Source: an uncultured Gammaproteobacteria bacterium (GTDB lineage: Bacteria > Pseudomonadota > Gammaproteobacteria > GCA-002705445 > GCA-002716945). From it: 8,894 bases of DNA. The stretch spans positions 1 through 8,894 of the forward strand of contig CAJWMM010000016.1 of NCBI GenBank assembly GCA_913043035.1, read 5' to 3'. The position numbers were made by a program, and so were the translations under genes. The notes below the pieces were generated by a model. It saw only the letters and a program-made list of their open reading frames with translations, ran no database searches and had not been told where the DNA came from. Positions 1-6,596 of the stretch are shown here, one piece after another (the first letter of the stretch is position 1; every line of letters starts with the position of its first letter).

Positions 1-182
1 CCGAAAACTACTTTATCTCGAGATGATGCTAGCATACATTTATTACACTCAGATACTTCATTTTGCAAGGTAGTTAGAGAGTTTTTCCCAGGAGAGGACG
101 GAGAGTTATTATTTATCGCTCGGCTCAACCATCTTATATCTATGTTCATTTCTTTTAAGTAGTCGAACCGAGTTTTTCTCAT
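1..182 (-). CDS. Uracil-DNA glycosylase, family 4 (partial, N-terminal 60 residues)
   Basis: This is the 5' part of a gene that runs off the left edge. The ATG overlaps the leuA stop codon as ATGA, so translation is probably coupled to leuA. The visible 60 residues start MRKTRFDYLKEMNIDIRWLSR, which matches the short 'YL..MgI..W..R' opening common in proteobacterial family 4 uracil-DNA glycosylases. After a low-complexity linker rich in Asn, Ser and Pro (about residues 24-36) comes ECNKCMLASSRDKVVFG. There Cys46 and Cys49 form the CxxC that supplies two of the four 4Fe-4S cluster ligands in this family, and R-x-x-VVFG leads into the catalytic core. Family members remove uracil from DNA at the start of base excision repair in the cytoplasm. 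The active-site motifs and the second cysteine pair lie outside the window, so activity cannot be judged. Family call is fairly firm; substrate range is not. Confidence 0.8.
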   Translation of the reverse strand, partial: MRKTRFDYLKEMNIDIRWLSRAINNNSPSSPGKNSLTTLQNEVSECNKCMLASSRDKVVF

Positions 183-1720
183 ATACCGCTCTTTTTAAGT
201 GAATTAGACTCAGGATTTTCTTTGAGTTTGTTTAGCGCATTAATTAATGCTAAAACTGATGCTTTGACAATATCTGTATCTGCACCATGTCCATTAAATA
301 CTGTGCTATTTTTTGAGATTCTTACTGTAACTTCACCTTGAGCATCTGTGCCTGATGTTATGTTGTTTACTGAATAAAGTAACAACTCACTCTTGCTTTG
401 AACGATTTTCTCAATGGCATTAAAAGCTGCGTCTACTGCTCCGTCACCTTCTGATTTTGCCTCCTTTAGTTCACCGTCAATATTTAGAACAAGATGTGCA
501 TTGGGTTTTTTTCCGCTCTCAGTATTCACATTCATGTAATCAAAATTTATAGAGGAGTGCTTGATAATCATATTAGATACTAAATTGATAATATCTTCAT
601 CAAAGATCTCATGTTTCTTGTCAGCAAGATCTTTAAAACGGTAGAAAAGATCATCGAATTCTGACGTAGTTTTGGGCATAATATTTAGATCTTCAACTTT
701 CTGTTTAAAAGCATTTCTTCCAGAATGCTTTCCTAAAACTAACGAATTACTAACTAGGCCAACATCTTCTGCTCTCATAATTTCATATGTTTCTCTAGAT
801 TTAATTATACCATCTTGATGTATTCCTGATTCGTGAGCAAAGGCATTCTTTCCAACAATTGCTTTGTTTGGTTGGACAGGGAATCCTGTTATGCCAGAAA
901 CAAGCCTTGATGTTTTTAAAATATTTTTTGTATCTATGTTAGTGTCACAATCAAAGATATCTTTTCTTGTTCTTACAGTCATTACTATCTCTTCTAATGC
1001 TGCATTACCAGCTCTCTCGCCTAGTCCATTGATAGTACACTCAACCTGTCTAGCGCCATTGATAACTGCTGAGAGTGAATTAGCAACTGCAAGACCAAGA
1101 TCATTATGACAATGAACCGAGAAAACCGCTTTGTTAGCATTATCAACTTTACTTTTAATATTATGTATAAGCTTTCCGAATTGATGAGGAAGATTATAAC
1201 CAACAGTATCAGGTATATTTATTGTTGTTGCGCCGGAATCTATAGCAGCAGAAATCACCTCGCATAAAAATTCTAAATCTGATCTTCCTGCATCTTCAGG
1301 AGAGAATTCAACATCATTTGTAAAAGTCTTTGCGAGATTAACTGCTTTTTCTGCTGTTTTGATAACTTCCGAAGGTTTCATTTTAAGTTTTTTTTCCATG
1401 TGTATTGGGGATGTTGCTATAAAAGTGTGGATCCTCGGACTAGATGCTTCACTAAGTGCATCGGCTGCTATCGAAATGTCTTTTTCAAGTGCTCGTGCAA
1501 GAGCGCATATAGTAGATGATTTGATTAATTTTGAGATTTCTGCAACTGCTTTAAAATCGCCTTTACTTGCGATAGGGAAACCAGCTTCTATAACGTCAAC
1601 TTTAAGCTTCTCAAGAGCAACAGCAATCTGAATTTTTTCATCAATATCCATCGATGCACCAGGGCTTTGTTCCCCGTCTCTTAAAGTAGTATCAAAAATT
1701 ATTAAATTTTTATCATTCAT
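179..1720 (-). CDS. leuA: 2-isopropylmalate synthase LeuA
   Basis: LeuA condenses acetyl-CoA with 2-ketoisovalerate, the first committed step of leucine synthesis, in the cytoplasm. The 513 residues match the usual length of the long, leucine-regulated form. The TIM-barrel part begins with FDTTLRDGEQSPG (residues 9-21) holding catalytic Arg14 and metal ligand Asp15. SVHCHNDLGLA supplies His203 and His205, and GLGERAGNAALEE supplies Asn239. After the linker, about residues 390-500 form the C-terminal regulatory domain that binds leucine in related enzymes, so feedback inhibition is likely. The ATG at 1720 gives the normal N-terminus, but no Shine-Dalgarno sequence precedes it; the upstream bases read ACCACCTTTC and then AT-rich sequence. 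It lies 145 bases after pssA, with a leucine-rich leader frame in between, and overlaps the downstream glycosylase gene. It is separated from the preceding ilvC by pssA. Identification is very secure. Confidence 0.97.
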   Translation of the reverse strand: MNDKNLIIFDTTLRDGEQSPGASMDIDEKIQIAVALEKLKVDVIEAGFPIASKGDFKAVAEISKLIKSSTICALARALEKDISIAADALSEASSPRIHTFIATSPIHMEKKLKMKPSEVIKTAEKAVNLAKTFTNDVEFSPEDAGRSDLEFLCEVISAAIDSGATTINIPDTVGYNLPHQFGKLIHNIKSKVDNANKAVFSVHCHNDLGLAVANSLSAVINGARQVECTINGLGERAGNAALEEIVMTVRTRKDIFDCDTNIDTKNILKTSRLVSGITGFPVQPNKAIVGKNAFAHESGIHQDGIIKSRETYEIMRAEDVGLVSNSLVLGKHSGRNAFKQKVEDLNIMPKTTSEFDDLFYRFKDLADKKHEIFDEDIINLVSNMIIKHSSINFDYMNVNTESGKKPNAHLVLNIDGELKEAKSEGDGAVDAAFNAIEKIVQSKSELLLYSVNNITSGTDAQGEVTVRISKNSTVFNGHGADTDIVKASVLALINALNKLKENPESNSLKKSGI

Positions 1721-1740
1721 TATGCAGTAAATTTATAGAA

Positions 1741-1777
1741 AGGTGGTACCGCAAGCTGTTACAGCGACAGCAGTCCT
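1741..1777 (-). promoter_or_regulatory. Bulged stem-loop at the end of the leuA leader (possible attenuator)
   Basis: On the minus-strand RNA, AGGACUGC (1777-1770) can pair with GCGGU (1752-1748) plus CCU (1743-1741), leaving a four-base ACCA bulge at 1747-1744. This gives eight pairs, one of them U-G. Inside lies a second hairpin, GCUG/CAGC, whose three-base loop UAA is the leader stop codon. Leu codons 19, 20 and 22 lie in the 5' arm and inner stem, so a ribosome stalled there would block folding. No clean U-run follows (the sequence is CCUUUCUAUAAAUUU), so it is not a textbook terminator. It may act on leuA translation instead. Pairing was worked out by hand without energies. Confidence 0.45.
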
Positions 1778-1827
1778 GGATTTAAGAGACAATTGAATTT
1801 TAATAAACAAAATTCCATAAAAAACAT
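1759..1827 (-). CDS. Putative leucine leader peptide of leuA (leuL-like)
   Basis: This is a 22-codon frame ending in TAA, 38 bases before the leuA ATG. It encodes Leu-Leu at codons 8-9, 14-15 and 19-20 and a final Leu at 22: seven leucines in 22 residues, using TTA, CTC and CTG codons. The C-terminal part reads NCLLNPGLLSL. A weak ribosome-binding sequence (CGAGA, five bases away) precedes the first ATG. A second in-frame ATG at 1818 would give a 19-residue version with all leucines kept. The stop codon falls in the loop of a small hairpin inside a longer bulged stem (1741-1777). By analogy with LeuL of enteric bacteria, ribosome stalling at Leu codons when leucyl-tRNA is scarce would change RNA folding upstream of leuA. 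The leucine content and position are seen directly; the regulatory role is inferred. The sequence is unrelated to E. coli LeuL apart from being leucine-rich. Confidence 0.6.
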   Translation of the reverse strand: MFFMEFCLLKFNCLLNPGLLSL

Positions 1828-1853
1828 AATATCTCGAAATTTGTATTTTGCAA
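1826..1853 (-). promoter_or_regulatory. Possible sigma-70 promoter for the leuA leader
   Basis: TTGCAA (1853-1848) and TATTAT (1831-1826) are separated by 16 bases and match the -35 and -10 consensus at four and five of six positions. Transcription would start near 1820, just before the second in-frame ATG (1818) of the leader frame. If used, this promoter would make the leader transcript almost leaderless and let leuA be expressed apart from the ilv genes. In DNA this AT-rich such matches arise by chance, so the call is weak. Confidence 0.25.
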
Positions 1854-1865
1854 GGTTTATTAAGA

Positions 1866-2642
1866 TTATAAGAGTTTTTTCTCTCTGATTAATACTATTC
1901 TTTTCTTAATCAATCTTGAGAAAAGTAAAGCTGGACCTGATAATCCATATAACGCAAAGAACGATAGCAATACTAGAGGTGGATCAAAAGAAATAAATGA
2001 TAATGCAAGCACAATTAAGAAAAGAGAGATATGCGGTACTTTTTGCCTGATGCTAATATCCTTGAAGCTATAGTACGTTATATTACTGATCATTAAAAAT
2101 GAAAGGATCAAGATCATGATAAGGCTCATCCATGAGAAATTCTCCACATTAGAACCGCTAGCCTCAACGACCCAAACGTAACAAGCTAACACTGCAGCCG
2201 ACGCAGGACTTGCTAAACCAGTAAAATATTTTTTATCTGCTGACATGATTTTAGAATTAAATCTTGCTAGCCTCAACGCAACAGAAGCGACAAATATAAA
2301 ACATGAGATCCAAGCAACATTCGACCAATGCCAACCAATCAGATTTAATTGCGTTAAGCTCCATAAGTATAGTAATAGAGCTGGGGCCATACCGAAACAA
2401 AGCAAGTCAGATAAACTGTCATAATACGCACCAAAAGATGTCTGAGTATTGGTTAACCTAGCTATTCTTCCGTCAAGGCCATCCAAAATCATTGCAATTA
2501 AAATAGCGAATACTGCATCTAAGAAATTACCATTTATTGATGCAATTACAGAGTAAAAACCACTAAATAAAGCTGATGTAGTGATTAAATTAGGTAATAA
2601 AAAAACACCAGGTATTTTTCTTTTTCGATTATTTTCAACCAT
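1866..2642 (-). CDS. pssA: CDP-diacylglycerol--serine O-phosphatidyltransferase PssA
   Basis: This integral membrane enzyme joins serine to CDP-diacylglycerol, giving phosphatidylserine, the precursor of phosphatidylethanolamine. Its CDP-alcohol phosphatidyltransferase signature is complete: Asp57-Gly58-x2-Ala61-Arg62-x8-Gly71-x3-Asp75-x3-Asp79, the metal-binding and catalytic residues of the family. Several hydrophobic stretches follow (roughly residues 83-95, 108-122, 145-160, 172-192 and 204-240), fitting the multi-pass topology. The 258-residue length and KIPGVFLLPNLIT opening are typical of the type II PssA found in many Gram-negative and Gram-positive bacteria; E. coli PssA is an unrelated enzyme. 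Its ATG shares one base with the ilvC stop (TAATG), so translation is coupled to an amino-acid biosynthesis gene. This ilvC-pssA-leuA order is known from other proteobacteria. The partner decarboxylase gene (psd), which sits beside pssA in some relatives, is not in this window. Confidence 0.93.
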   Translation of the reverse strand: MVENNRKRKIPGVFLLPNLITTSALFSGFYSVIASINGNFLDAVFAILIAMILDGLDGRIARLTNTQTSFGAYYDSLSDLLCFGMAPALLLYLWSLTQLNLIGWHWSNVAWISCFIFVASVALRLARFNSKIMSADKKYFTGLASPASAAVLACYVWVVEASGSNVENFSWMSLIMILILSFLMISNITYYSFKDISIRQKVPHISLFLIVLALSFISFDPPLVLLSFFALYGLSGPALLFSRLIKKRIVLIREKKLL

Positions 2643-3658
2643 TATTTAATCTTCTCATCTACAAGTTTTGTATCCTTCATCCAAGACATCATATCTCTAA
2701 GTTTCTTACCAGTTTCTTCAATTTTATGCTCAGATCCCTCTTTTCGCAATCTGTCGAACTCTTTTGACCCAGATTTTATCTCATTAACAAATTCATTTGC
2801 GAATTTTCCACTCTGAACATCTTTTAAGACTTCTTTCATCTTATTTCTTACGTGATCATCTATTAGAAAAGGTCCTTTTGTTAGATCGCCATACTCCGCA
2901 GTGTTTGAAATTGAATACCTCATTTCAGTCATACCACCTTCGTACATTAAATCAACAATTAGCTTAAGTTCATTCAAACACTCAAAATAAGCCATCTCTG
3001 GAGCATACCCAGCATCAACCAAAGTTTCAAATCCTGCTTTGACTAGAGCAGTTACGCCACCACACAGAACTGCTTGTTCACCAAATAAATCTGTTTCAGT
3101 CTCTTCCTTGAAAGATGTCTCAATAATACCTGCTCTTCCCCCGCCTATAGCAGATGCATATGCGAGTGCTACCTCTTTTGCTTGACCAGATGCATTATTT
3201 TGAATTGCAATGAGTGTTGGGACCCCTCTGCCTTCTACATATGTAGAGCGCACTAAGTGTCCGGGGCTTTTTGGTGCAATCATAAAAATATCATGTTTAG
3301 AATCTGGAGTAATTTGCTTGTAATGAATATTGAATCCATGTGCAAAAGCAAGCATAGCTTGATCTTGTAGATTTGGTTCTATGACCTTCTTAAAAAGATC
3401 AGCTTGATACTCATCGGGTGCGAGAATCATAATAATATCAGCTTTCTTCACTGCAGAGTCAATTGGTAAAACTTCAAGCCCTTCACTACCTGCTCTAGCA
3501 GCGTTAGCAGATCCCTCTCTTAAGCCTACAGTTACATTAACACCAGAGTCTCTAAGATTTAATGCATGTGCATGACCCTGAGAACCATAGCCAATAATGG
3601 ATATATTGAGTTTGCGTATATTTTCTAAATCCGCATCTTTATCATAATAAACTTTCAT
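2642..3658 (-). CDS. ilvC: Ketol-acid reductoisomerase IlvC, class I
   Basis: IlvC isomerises and reduces 2-acetolactate or 2-aceto-2-hydroxybutyrate to the dihydroxy acids of the valine/leucine and isoleucine pathways, using NAD(P)H and magnesium. At 338 residues it is the short class I form. The Rossmann motif is GYGSQGHAHA (residues 23-32). The cofactor loop GLREGSANAARA contains Arg47 and Ser50, which fits NADPH preference. Active-site residues expected for class I enzymes are present: His107, Lys130, Asp190 and Glu194 (TETDLFGEQ), Glu226, Glu230 and Ser251. A good ribosome-binding site (GAGG, five bases before the ATG) overlaps the end of ilvH. The gene sits seven bases after ilvH and overlaps pssA by one base, so it is firmly inside the operon. 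The identification is secure; cofactor preference is inferred from the loop. Confidence 0.97.
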   Translation of the reverse strand: MKVYYDKDADLENIRKLNISIIGYGSQGHAHALNLRDSGVNVTVGLREGSANAARAGSEGLEVLPIDSAVKKADIIMILAPDEYQADLFKKVIEPNLQDQAMLAFAHGFNIHYKQITPDSKHDIFMIAPKSPGHLVRSTYVEGRGVPTLIAIQNNASGQAKEVALAYASAIGGGRAGIIETSFKEETETDLFGEQAVLCGGVTALVKAGFETLVDAGYAPEMAYFECLNELKLIVDLMYEGGMTEMRYSISNTAEYGDLTKGPFLIDDHVRNKMKEVLKDVQSGKFANEFVNEIKSGSKEFDRLRKEGSEHKIEETGKKLRDMMSWMKDTKLVDEKIK

Positions 3659-3665
3659 TTCACCC

Positions 3666-4175
3666 TCACTTTATATTTTCTAGACTATCTTTACCACGAC
3701 TAATACCAAGTGCTCCAGATCTGACCATTTCTATGATGTTAATTGACCCCATTGAGCTAACGAAAGCCATAATCTTTTCAGATGCTCCAGTTAATTCTAC
3801 AGTATATGTCGTATCAGTGACATCTATTATTCTTGCTCTGAATATATCTACTAATCGTTTCAACTCTTCTCGTTGGCCTTTGTTGCATTTTAGCTTTAAT
3901 AATAACATCTCCCTTTCAATATGTGTCTCATCAGTTAAATCTTTCACATTTACCACATCAACAAGTTTATCTAACTGCTTCATGAGCTGATTTATTTTAT
4001 TCTCATTACACATTGTAACAATGGTCATTCTTGAGATAGATTCATCATTTGTGGGAGCAACATTTAAACAGTGAATGTTATACCCCCTTGCAGAGAATAA
4101 TCCTGCTATTCTTGATAGTGAGCCAAATTCATTTTCCACTAATACAGAAATTATATAACGTCTATCGTCGCTCAT
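3666..4175 (-). CDS. ilvH: Acetolactate synthase small (regulatory) subunit
   Basis: This 169-residue protein is the regulatory subunit of acetohydroxyacid synthase. It stimulates the catalytic subunit and confers feedback inhibition by valine in the studied family members. Residues about 6-80 form the N-terminal ACT domain, with ISVLVENEFGSLSRIAGLFSARGYNI and the following NVAPT..ESISRMTI typical of IlvH/IlvN. Residues about 85-165 form the C-terminal ACT-like domain, including RMLLLKLKC-type sequence (seen here as REMLLLKLKC). The length is that of the short E. coli IlvH type. Its ATG overlaps the ilvB stop by four bases (ATGA), as expected for two subunits made in fixed ratio. The gene is also called ilvN in some genomes. 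Valine sensitivity is inferred from the family and not shown by the sequence. Confidence 0.95.
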   Translation of the reverse strand: MSDDRRYIISVLVENEFGSLSRIAGLFSARGYNIHCLNVAPTNDESISRMTIVTMCNENKINQLMKQLDKLVDVVNVKDLTDETHIEREMLLLKLKCNKGQREELKRLVDIFRARIIDVTDTTYTVELTGASEKIMAFVSSMGSINIIEMVRSGALGISRGKDSLENIK

Positions 4176-5899
4176 GCTAATTCTGTCTCTTCATTCGTGG
4201 GTGATAGATGCATTTCATTATGAGCTTGTCCACTCTTTATCATTGGGTAAACATTCTCTTCTTGGTCTGTTATTACATCAACAAAAACAAGTCGGTTTTT
4301 ATTACTCATTGCCTCATTCATTTTCGATTCTAACTCATCTGGCTTATCAATTTGTATCCCAATATGTCCGAAACTAGAAGATAACTTACAAAAATCTGGC
4401 AATGCCTCCATGTAAGACATTGCGTATCTACCTTCGTAAAAAAATTCTTGCCACTGTCTTACCATTCCCATGTATCTGTTATTAAGATTGATTATTTTAA
4501 TTGGCAAGTGGTATTGAAGGCATGTAGCCAACTCTTGTATACACATCAAGATACTTGCTTCTCCTGTGACACAAACTACTTCTGACTTTGGGTATGCTAG
4601 TTTTACACCCATAGCAGCCGGTAATCCAAAACCCATGGTTCCAAGACCACCTGAGTTGATCCATCTATTTGGTTTATCAAATTTGTAATATTGTGCAGCC
4701 CACATCTGATGCTGACCAACATCTGATGTCACAAAAGCATTTCCTTTGGTGATATTGTATAAACTCTCTATGACTTGTTGAGGTTTTATAATATCTTTTG
4801 ATTTTTTATAACCTAGGCATTTTCTTTGTCGCCATTTCTCAATCTTCTTCCACCATTTTTCAATATTTTTTTTATCAATTTTCCTAGTGAACTTTTCTAC
4901 AGATTTTGTTAGATCTTTGAGAATCGAAGATGTCTCACCAATAAGCGATAAATCTACTTTAATAATCTTTGAAATTGAAGATGGATCAACATCAATATGA
5001 ATTATTTTTGCAGATGGACAGAATTTCTCAGTATCTCCTGTGACACGATCATCAAATCTTGCGCCTACTGCAAGTAATACATCACAATCATGCATAGCCA
5101 TATTTGCTTCATAAGTTCCGTGCATTCCTAACATACCTAAAAATTGCTTATCCGTCGCAGGGTAACCTCCTAGTCCCATTAAAGTATTTGTGATCGGGTA
5201 GTTTAGTTTTTTAACAAGTGAATGAAGGTGTTTATGAGCATTACCTAAAATAACTCCACCTCCAGTGTAGATCATTGGCTTTTTAGCACTACATAATATT
5301 TTTGCAGCTTCTTCAATTTTCGTAGTCACCTCTTTTTTTGGAGGTTTATATGACCTAAGTTTTACTGTTTTTGGATACTCAAATTTAATTTTTATTTTTG
5401 GATCCGTTAAATCTTTGGGTATGTCAATTAGTACAGGACCAGGACGACCTGTTGTTGCTATTTTAAATGCTTTTTTGAAAACTTCAGGAATTGATTCTCT
5501 ACTATCTATAAGAAAATTATGTTTGGTTACTGGTCTTGTAATTCCTGTTGCATCTGCTTCTTGGAACGCATCACTTCCTACGTATTGTCTCGATACTTGG
5601 CCTGAAATTACAATCATAGGTATCGAGTCCATATGAGCAGTAGCAAGACCTGTAACACAATTAGTTATTCCTGGACCAGAAGTTACAAGAACAACTCCAG
5701 GTTTTCCACATGCTCTGGCATACCCATCAGCCGCATGTGTTGCTCCCTGTTCATGCCTTACCAAAACATGCTTAATTTCATTAGAACTAAATAGTGCATC
5801 GTATATATGTAATACGGCACCACCAGGGTACCCGAAGATATACTTTACACCTTCGCGCTTCAAGCATTCGATAATAATCTCTGATCCACTTAATTTCAT
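4172..5899 (-). CDS. ilvB: Acetolactate synthase large (catalytic) subunit
   Basis: This 575-residue thiamine-diphosphate and FAD enzyme makes 2-acetolactate from two pyruvates, or 2-aceto-2-hydroxybutyrate from pyruvate and 2-ketobutyrate. The N-terminal domain has catalytic Glu50 in VRHEQGATHAADGYAR. The FAD-binding middle domain includes GARFDDRVTGD (residues 279-289). The C-terminal domain has the thiamine-diphosphate motif ending at NLNNRYMGMVRQW (Asn473-Asn474). That motif begins GEAS (residues 446-449) instead of the usual GDGS. Asp to Glu is common in IlvI-like enzymes of proteobacteria, while Ala at the third position is less usual. The region around residues 340-370 is very Lys-rich. 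The start follows a weak GTGAG ribosome-binding sequence, and the N-terminus MKLSGSEIIIECLKREGV fits the family. It leads the ilvB-ilvH-ilvC run after a 76-base gap. The symbol ilvI would be equally fair. Confidence 0.96.
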   Translation of the reverse strand: MKLSGSEIIIECLKREGVKYIFGYPGGAVLHIYDALFSSNEIKHVLVRHEQGATHAADGYARACGKPGVVLVTSGPGITNCVTGLATAHMDSIPMIVISGQVSRQYVGSDAFQEADATGITRPVTKHNFLIDSRESIPEVFKKAFKIATTGRPGPVLIDIPKDLTDPKIKIKFEYPKTVKLRSYKPPKKEVTTKIEEAAKILCSAKKPMIYTGGGVILGNAHKHLHSLVKKLNYPITNTLMGLGGYPATDKQFLGMLGMHGTYEANMAMHDCDVLLAVGARFDDRVTGDTEKFCPSAKIIHIDVDPSSISKIIKVDLSLIGETSSILKDLTKSVEKFTRKIDKKNIEKWWKKIEKWRQRKCLGYKKSKDIIKPQQVIESLYNITKGNAFVTSDVGQHQMWAAQYYKFDKPNRWINSGGLGTMGFGLPAAMGVKLAYPKSEVVCVTGEASILMCIQELATCLQYHLPIKIINLNNRYMGMVRQWQEFFYEGRYAMSYMEALPDFCKLSSSFGHIGIQIDKPDELESKMNEAMSNKNRLVFVDVITDQEENVYPMIKSGQAHNEMHLSPTNEETELA

Positions 5900-5975
5900 T
5901 ATGTCTCACTAATAACCAAATACATGATACATTCTTTTCATCAGATCATCATTATTTATATCAACTTTTTATGTA
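5900..5975 (-). promoter_or_regulatory. ilvB upstream spacer, possible promoter region
   Basis: This 76-base AT-rich gap is the only sizeable break between the DUF218 gene and ilvB, so an ilv promoter could lie here. TTGATA followed by TATAAAT-like sequence is visible around 5950-5965, but no well-spaced pair stands out. The only short frame ahead of ilvB has ten codons (MKRMYHVFGY). It is not enriched in Val, Leu or Ile, so I see no attenuation leader like the one ahead of leuA. No convincing terminator hairpin is present. Confidence 0.25.
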
Positions 5976-6590
5976 TTAATTGAAATGGATGATATTTATA
6001 TTAAACCGAGTGAGATAAAAGTTGAGCAATTTAAAGTACTCTAAAATGTAATTTTGTAGAGCCCTTTTGCTTATCTTTCCATCTGGATTTACTTCTATTG
6101 GATAGAGATCAATCTTGTCAGATAGATCAAATTGAATTAACAGTTTTTGGACTCTGTTGATGTGATAACTATCTGTAACCAATAGCATTTTAAATGATTT
6201 AGTCTTCAGAATCTTTGAAAGAGAGATAATTTCATCACGAGTGTTCTTATTATCACCGAATAATATAATATTATTGCGTTCTATCCCCTTACTTACAAGG
6301 ACTTCGATATAATATTGATAAACTGAAACCGATTCAGATTCTGAAACTTGGTTTTCTATTAATCTATCTTCTTTACTAAGAAGAATATAGCTAGCATTCT
6401 TGGTTGTGAATAGCTCTGATGCTTTGACCACTCTATTAACGTTTCCTGATAACACTACTATGTACTCATAGCTTAGCTCATTACTCTTGATGTTCGGATG
6501 TACTATTTCCTCTATCAACTTGACAGAAAACAGAATAAATATGAAGCTTATAACTCCAAATAAAGTGAAAAAATATGATAAAAATCTCAA
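5976..6590 (-). CDS. Membrane-anchored DUF218 (YdcF/SanA-like) protein
   Basis: This 204-residue protein has one N-terminal hydrophobic segment (about residues 4-24), probably a signal anchor. A DUF218 domain follows, likely on the periplasmic side. Family landmarks are the opening strand YIVVLSGNVNRVVKASEL (about 42-59), YILLS, IERNNIILFGDNKNTRDEI (the acidic-then-Asn-Thr motif) and MLLVTDSYHINRVQKLL. The last corresponds to the 'lvTs.yHm.Ra' motif. DUF218 proteins such as SanA and YdcF have been linked to envelope integrity, but no reaction is established and none is claimed here. The start must be TTG: an in-frame TAA is one codon upstream, and no in-frame ATG occurs until past the middle of the domain. 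It lies six bases after tusA with no clear ribosome-binding site, so translation may depend on coupling to tusA. The C-terminus is hydrophobic and aromatic. It has no evident link to the ilv genes downstream. Confidence 0.72.
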   Translation of the reverse strand: MRFLSYFFTLFGVISFIFILFSVKLIEEIVHPNIKSNELSYEYIVVLSGNVNRVVKASELFTTKNASYILLSKEDRLIENQVSESESVSVYQYYIEVLVSKGIERNNIILFGDNKNTRDEIISLSKILKTKSFKMLLVTDSYHINRVQKLLIQFDLSDKIDLYPIEVNPDGKISKRALQNYILEYFKLLNFYLTRFNINIIHFN

Positions 6591-6596
6591 TTAGAA

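Noticed and set aside
15..24. Perfect palindrome ATCTCGAGAT.
   Set aside because: It lies inside the glycosylase coding region, is only ten bases, and is not repeated; no operator role is supported.
864..1631. Plus-strand open frames of 81 and 90 codons opposite leuA.
   Set aside because: They lie wholly inside the strongly conserved leuA gene, have no ribosome-binding sites, and their translations match no family I know.
60..1856. The 12-mer ATTTTGCAAGGT occurs at 60-71 and 1845-1856, each near a TCTCGA sequence (15-24 and 1831-1836).
   Set aside because: Spacing between the two words differs (36 versus about 5 bases), one copy is in coding sequence, and a shared AT-rich 12-mer is expected by chance in about 9 kb.
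5904..5936. Ten-codon frame ahead of ilvB as a branched-chain leader peptide.
   Set aside because: Its sequence MKRMYHVFGY has a single Val and no Leu or Ile, and no attenuator hairpin or terminator was seen.
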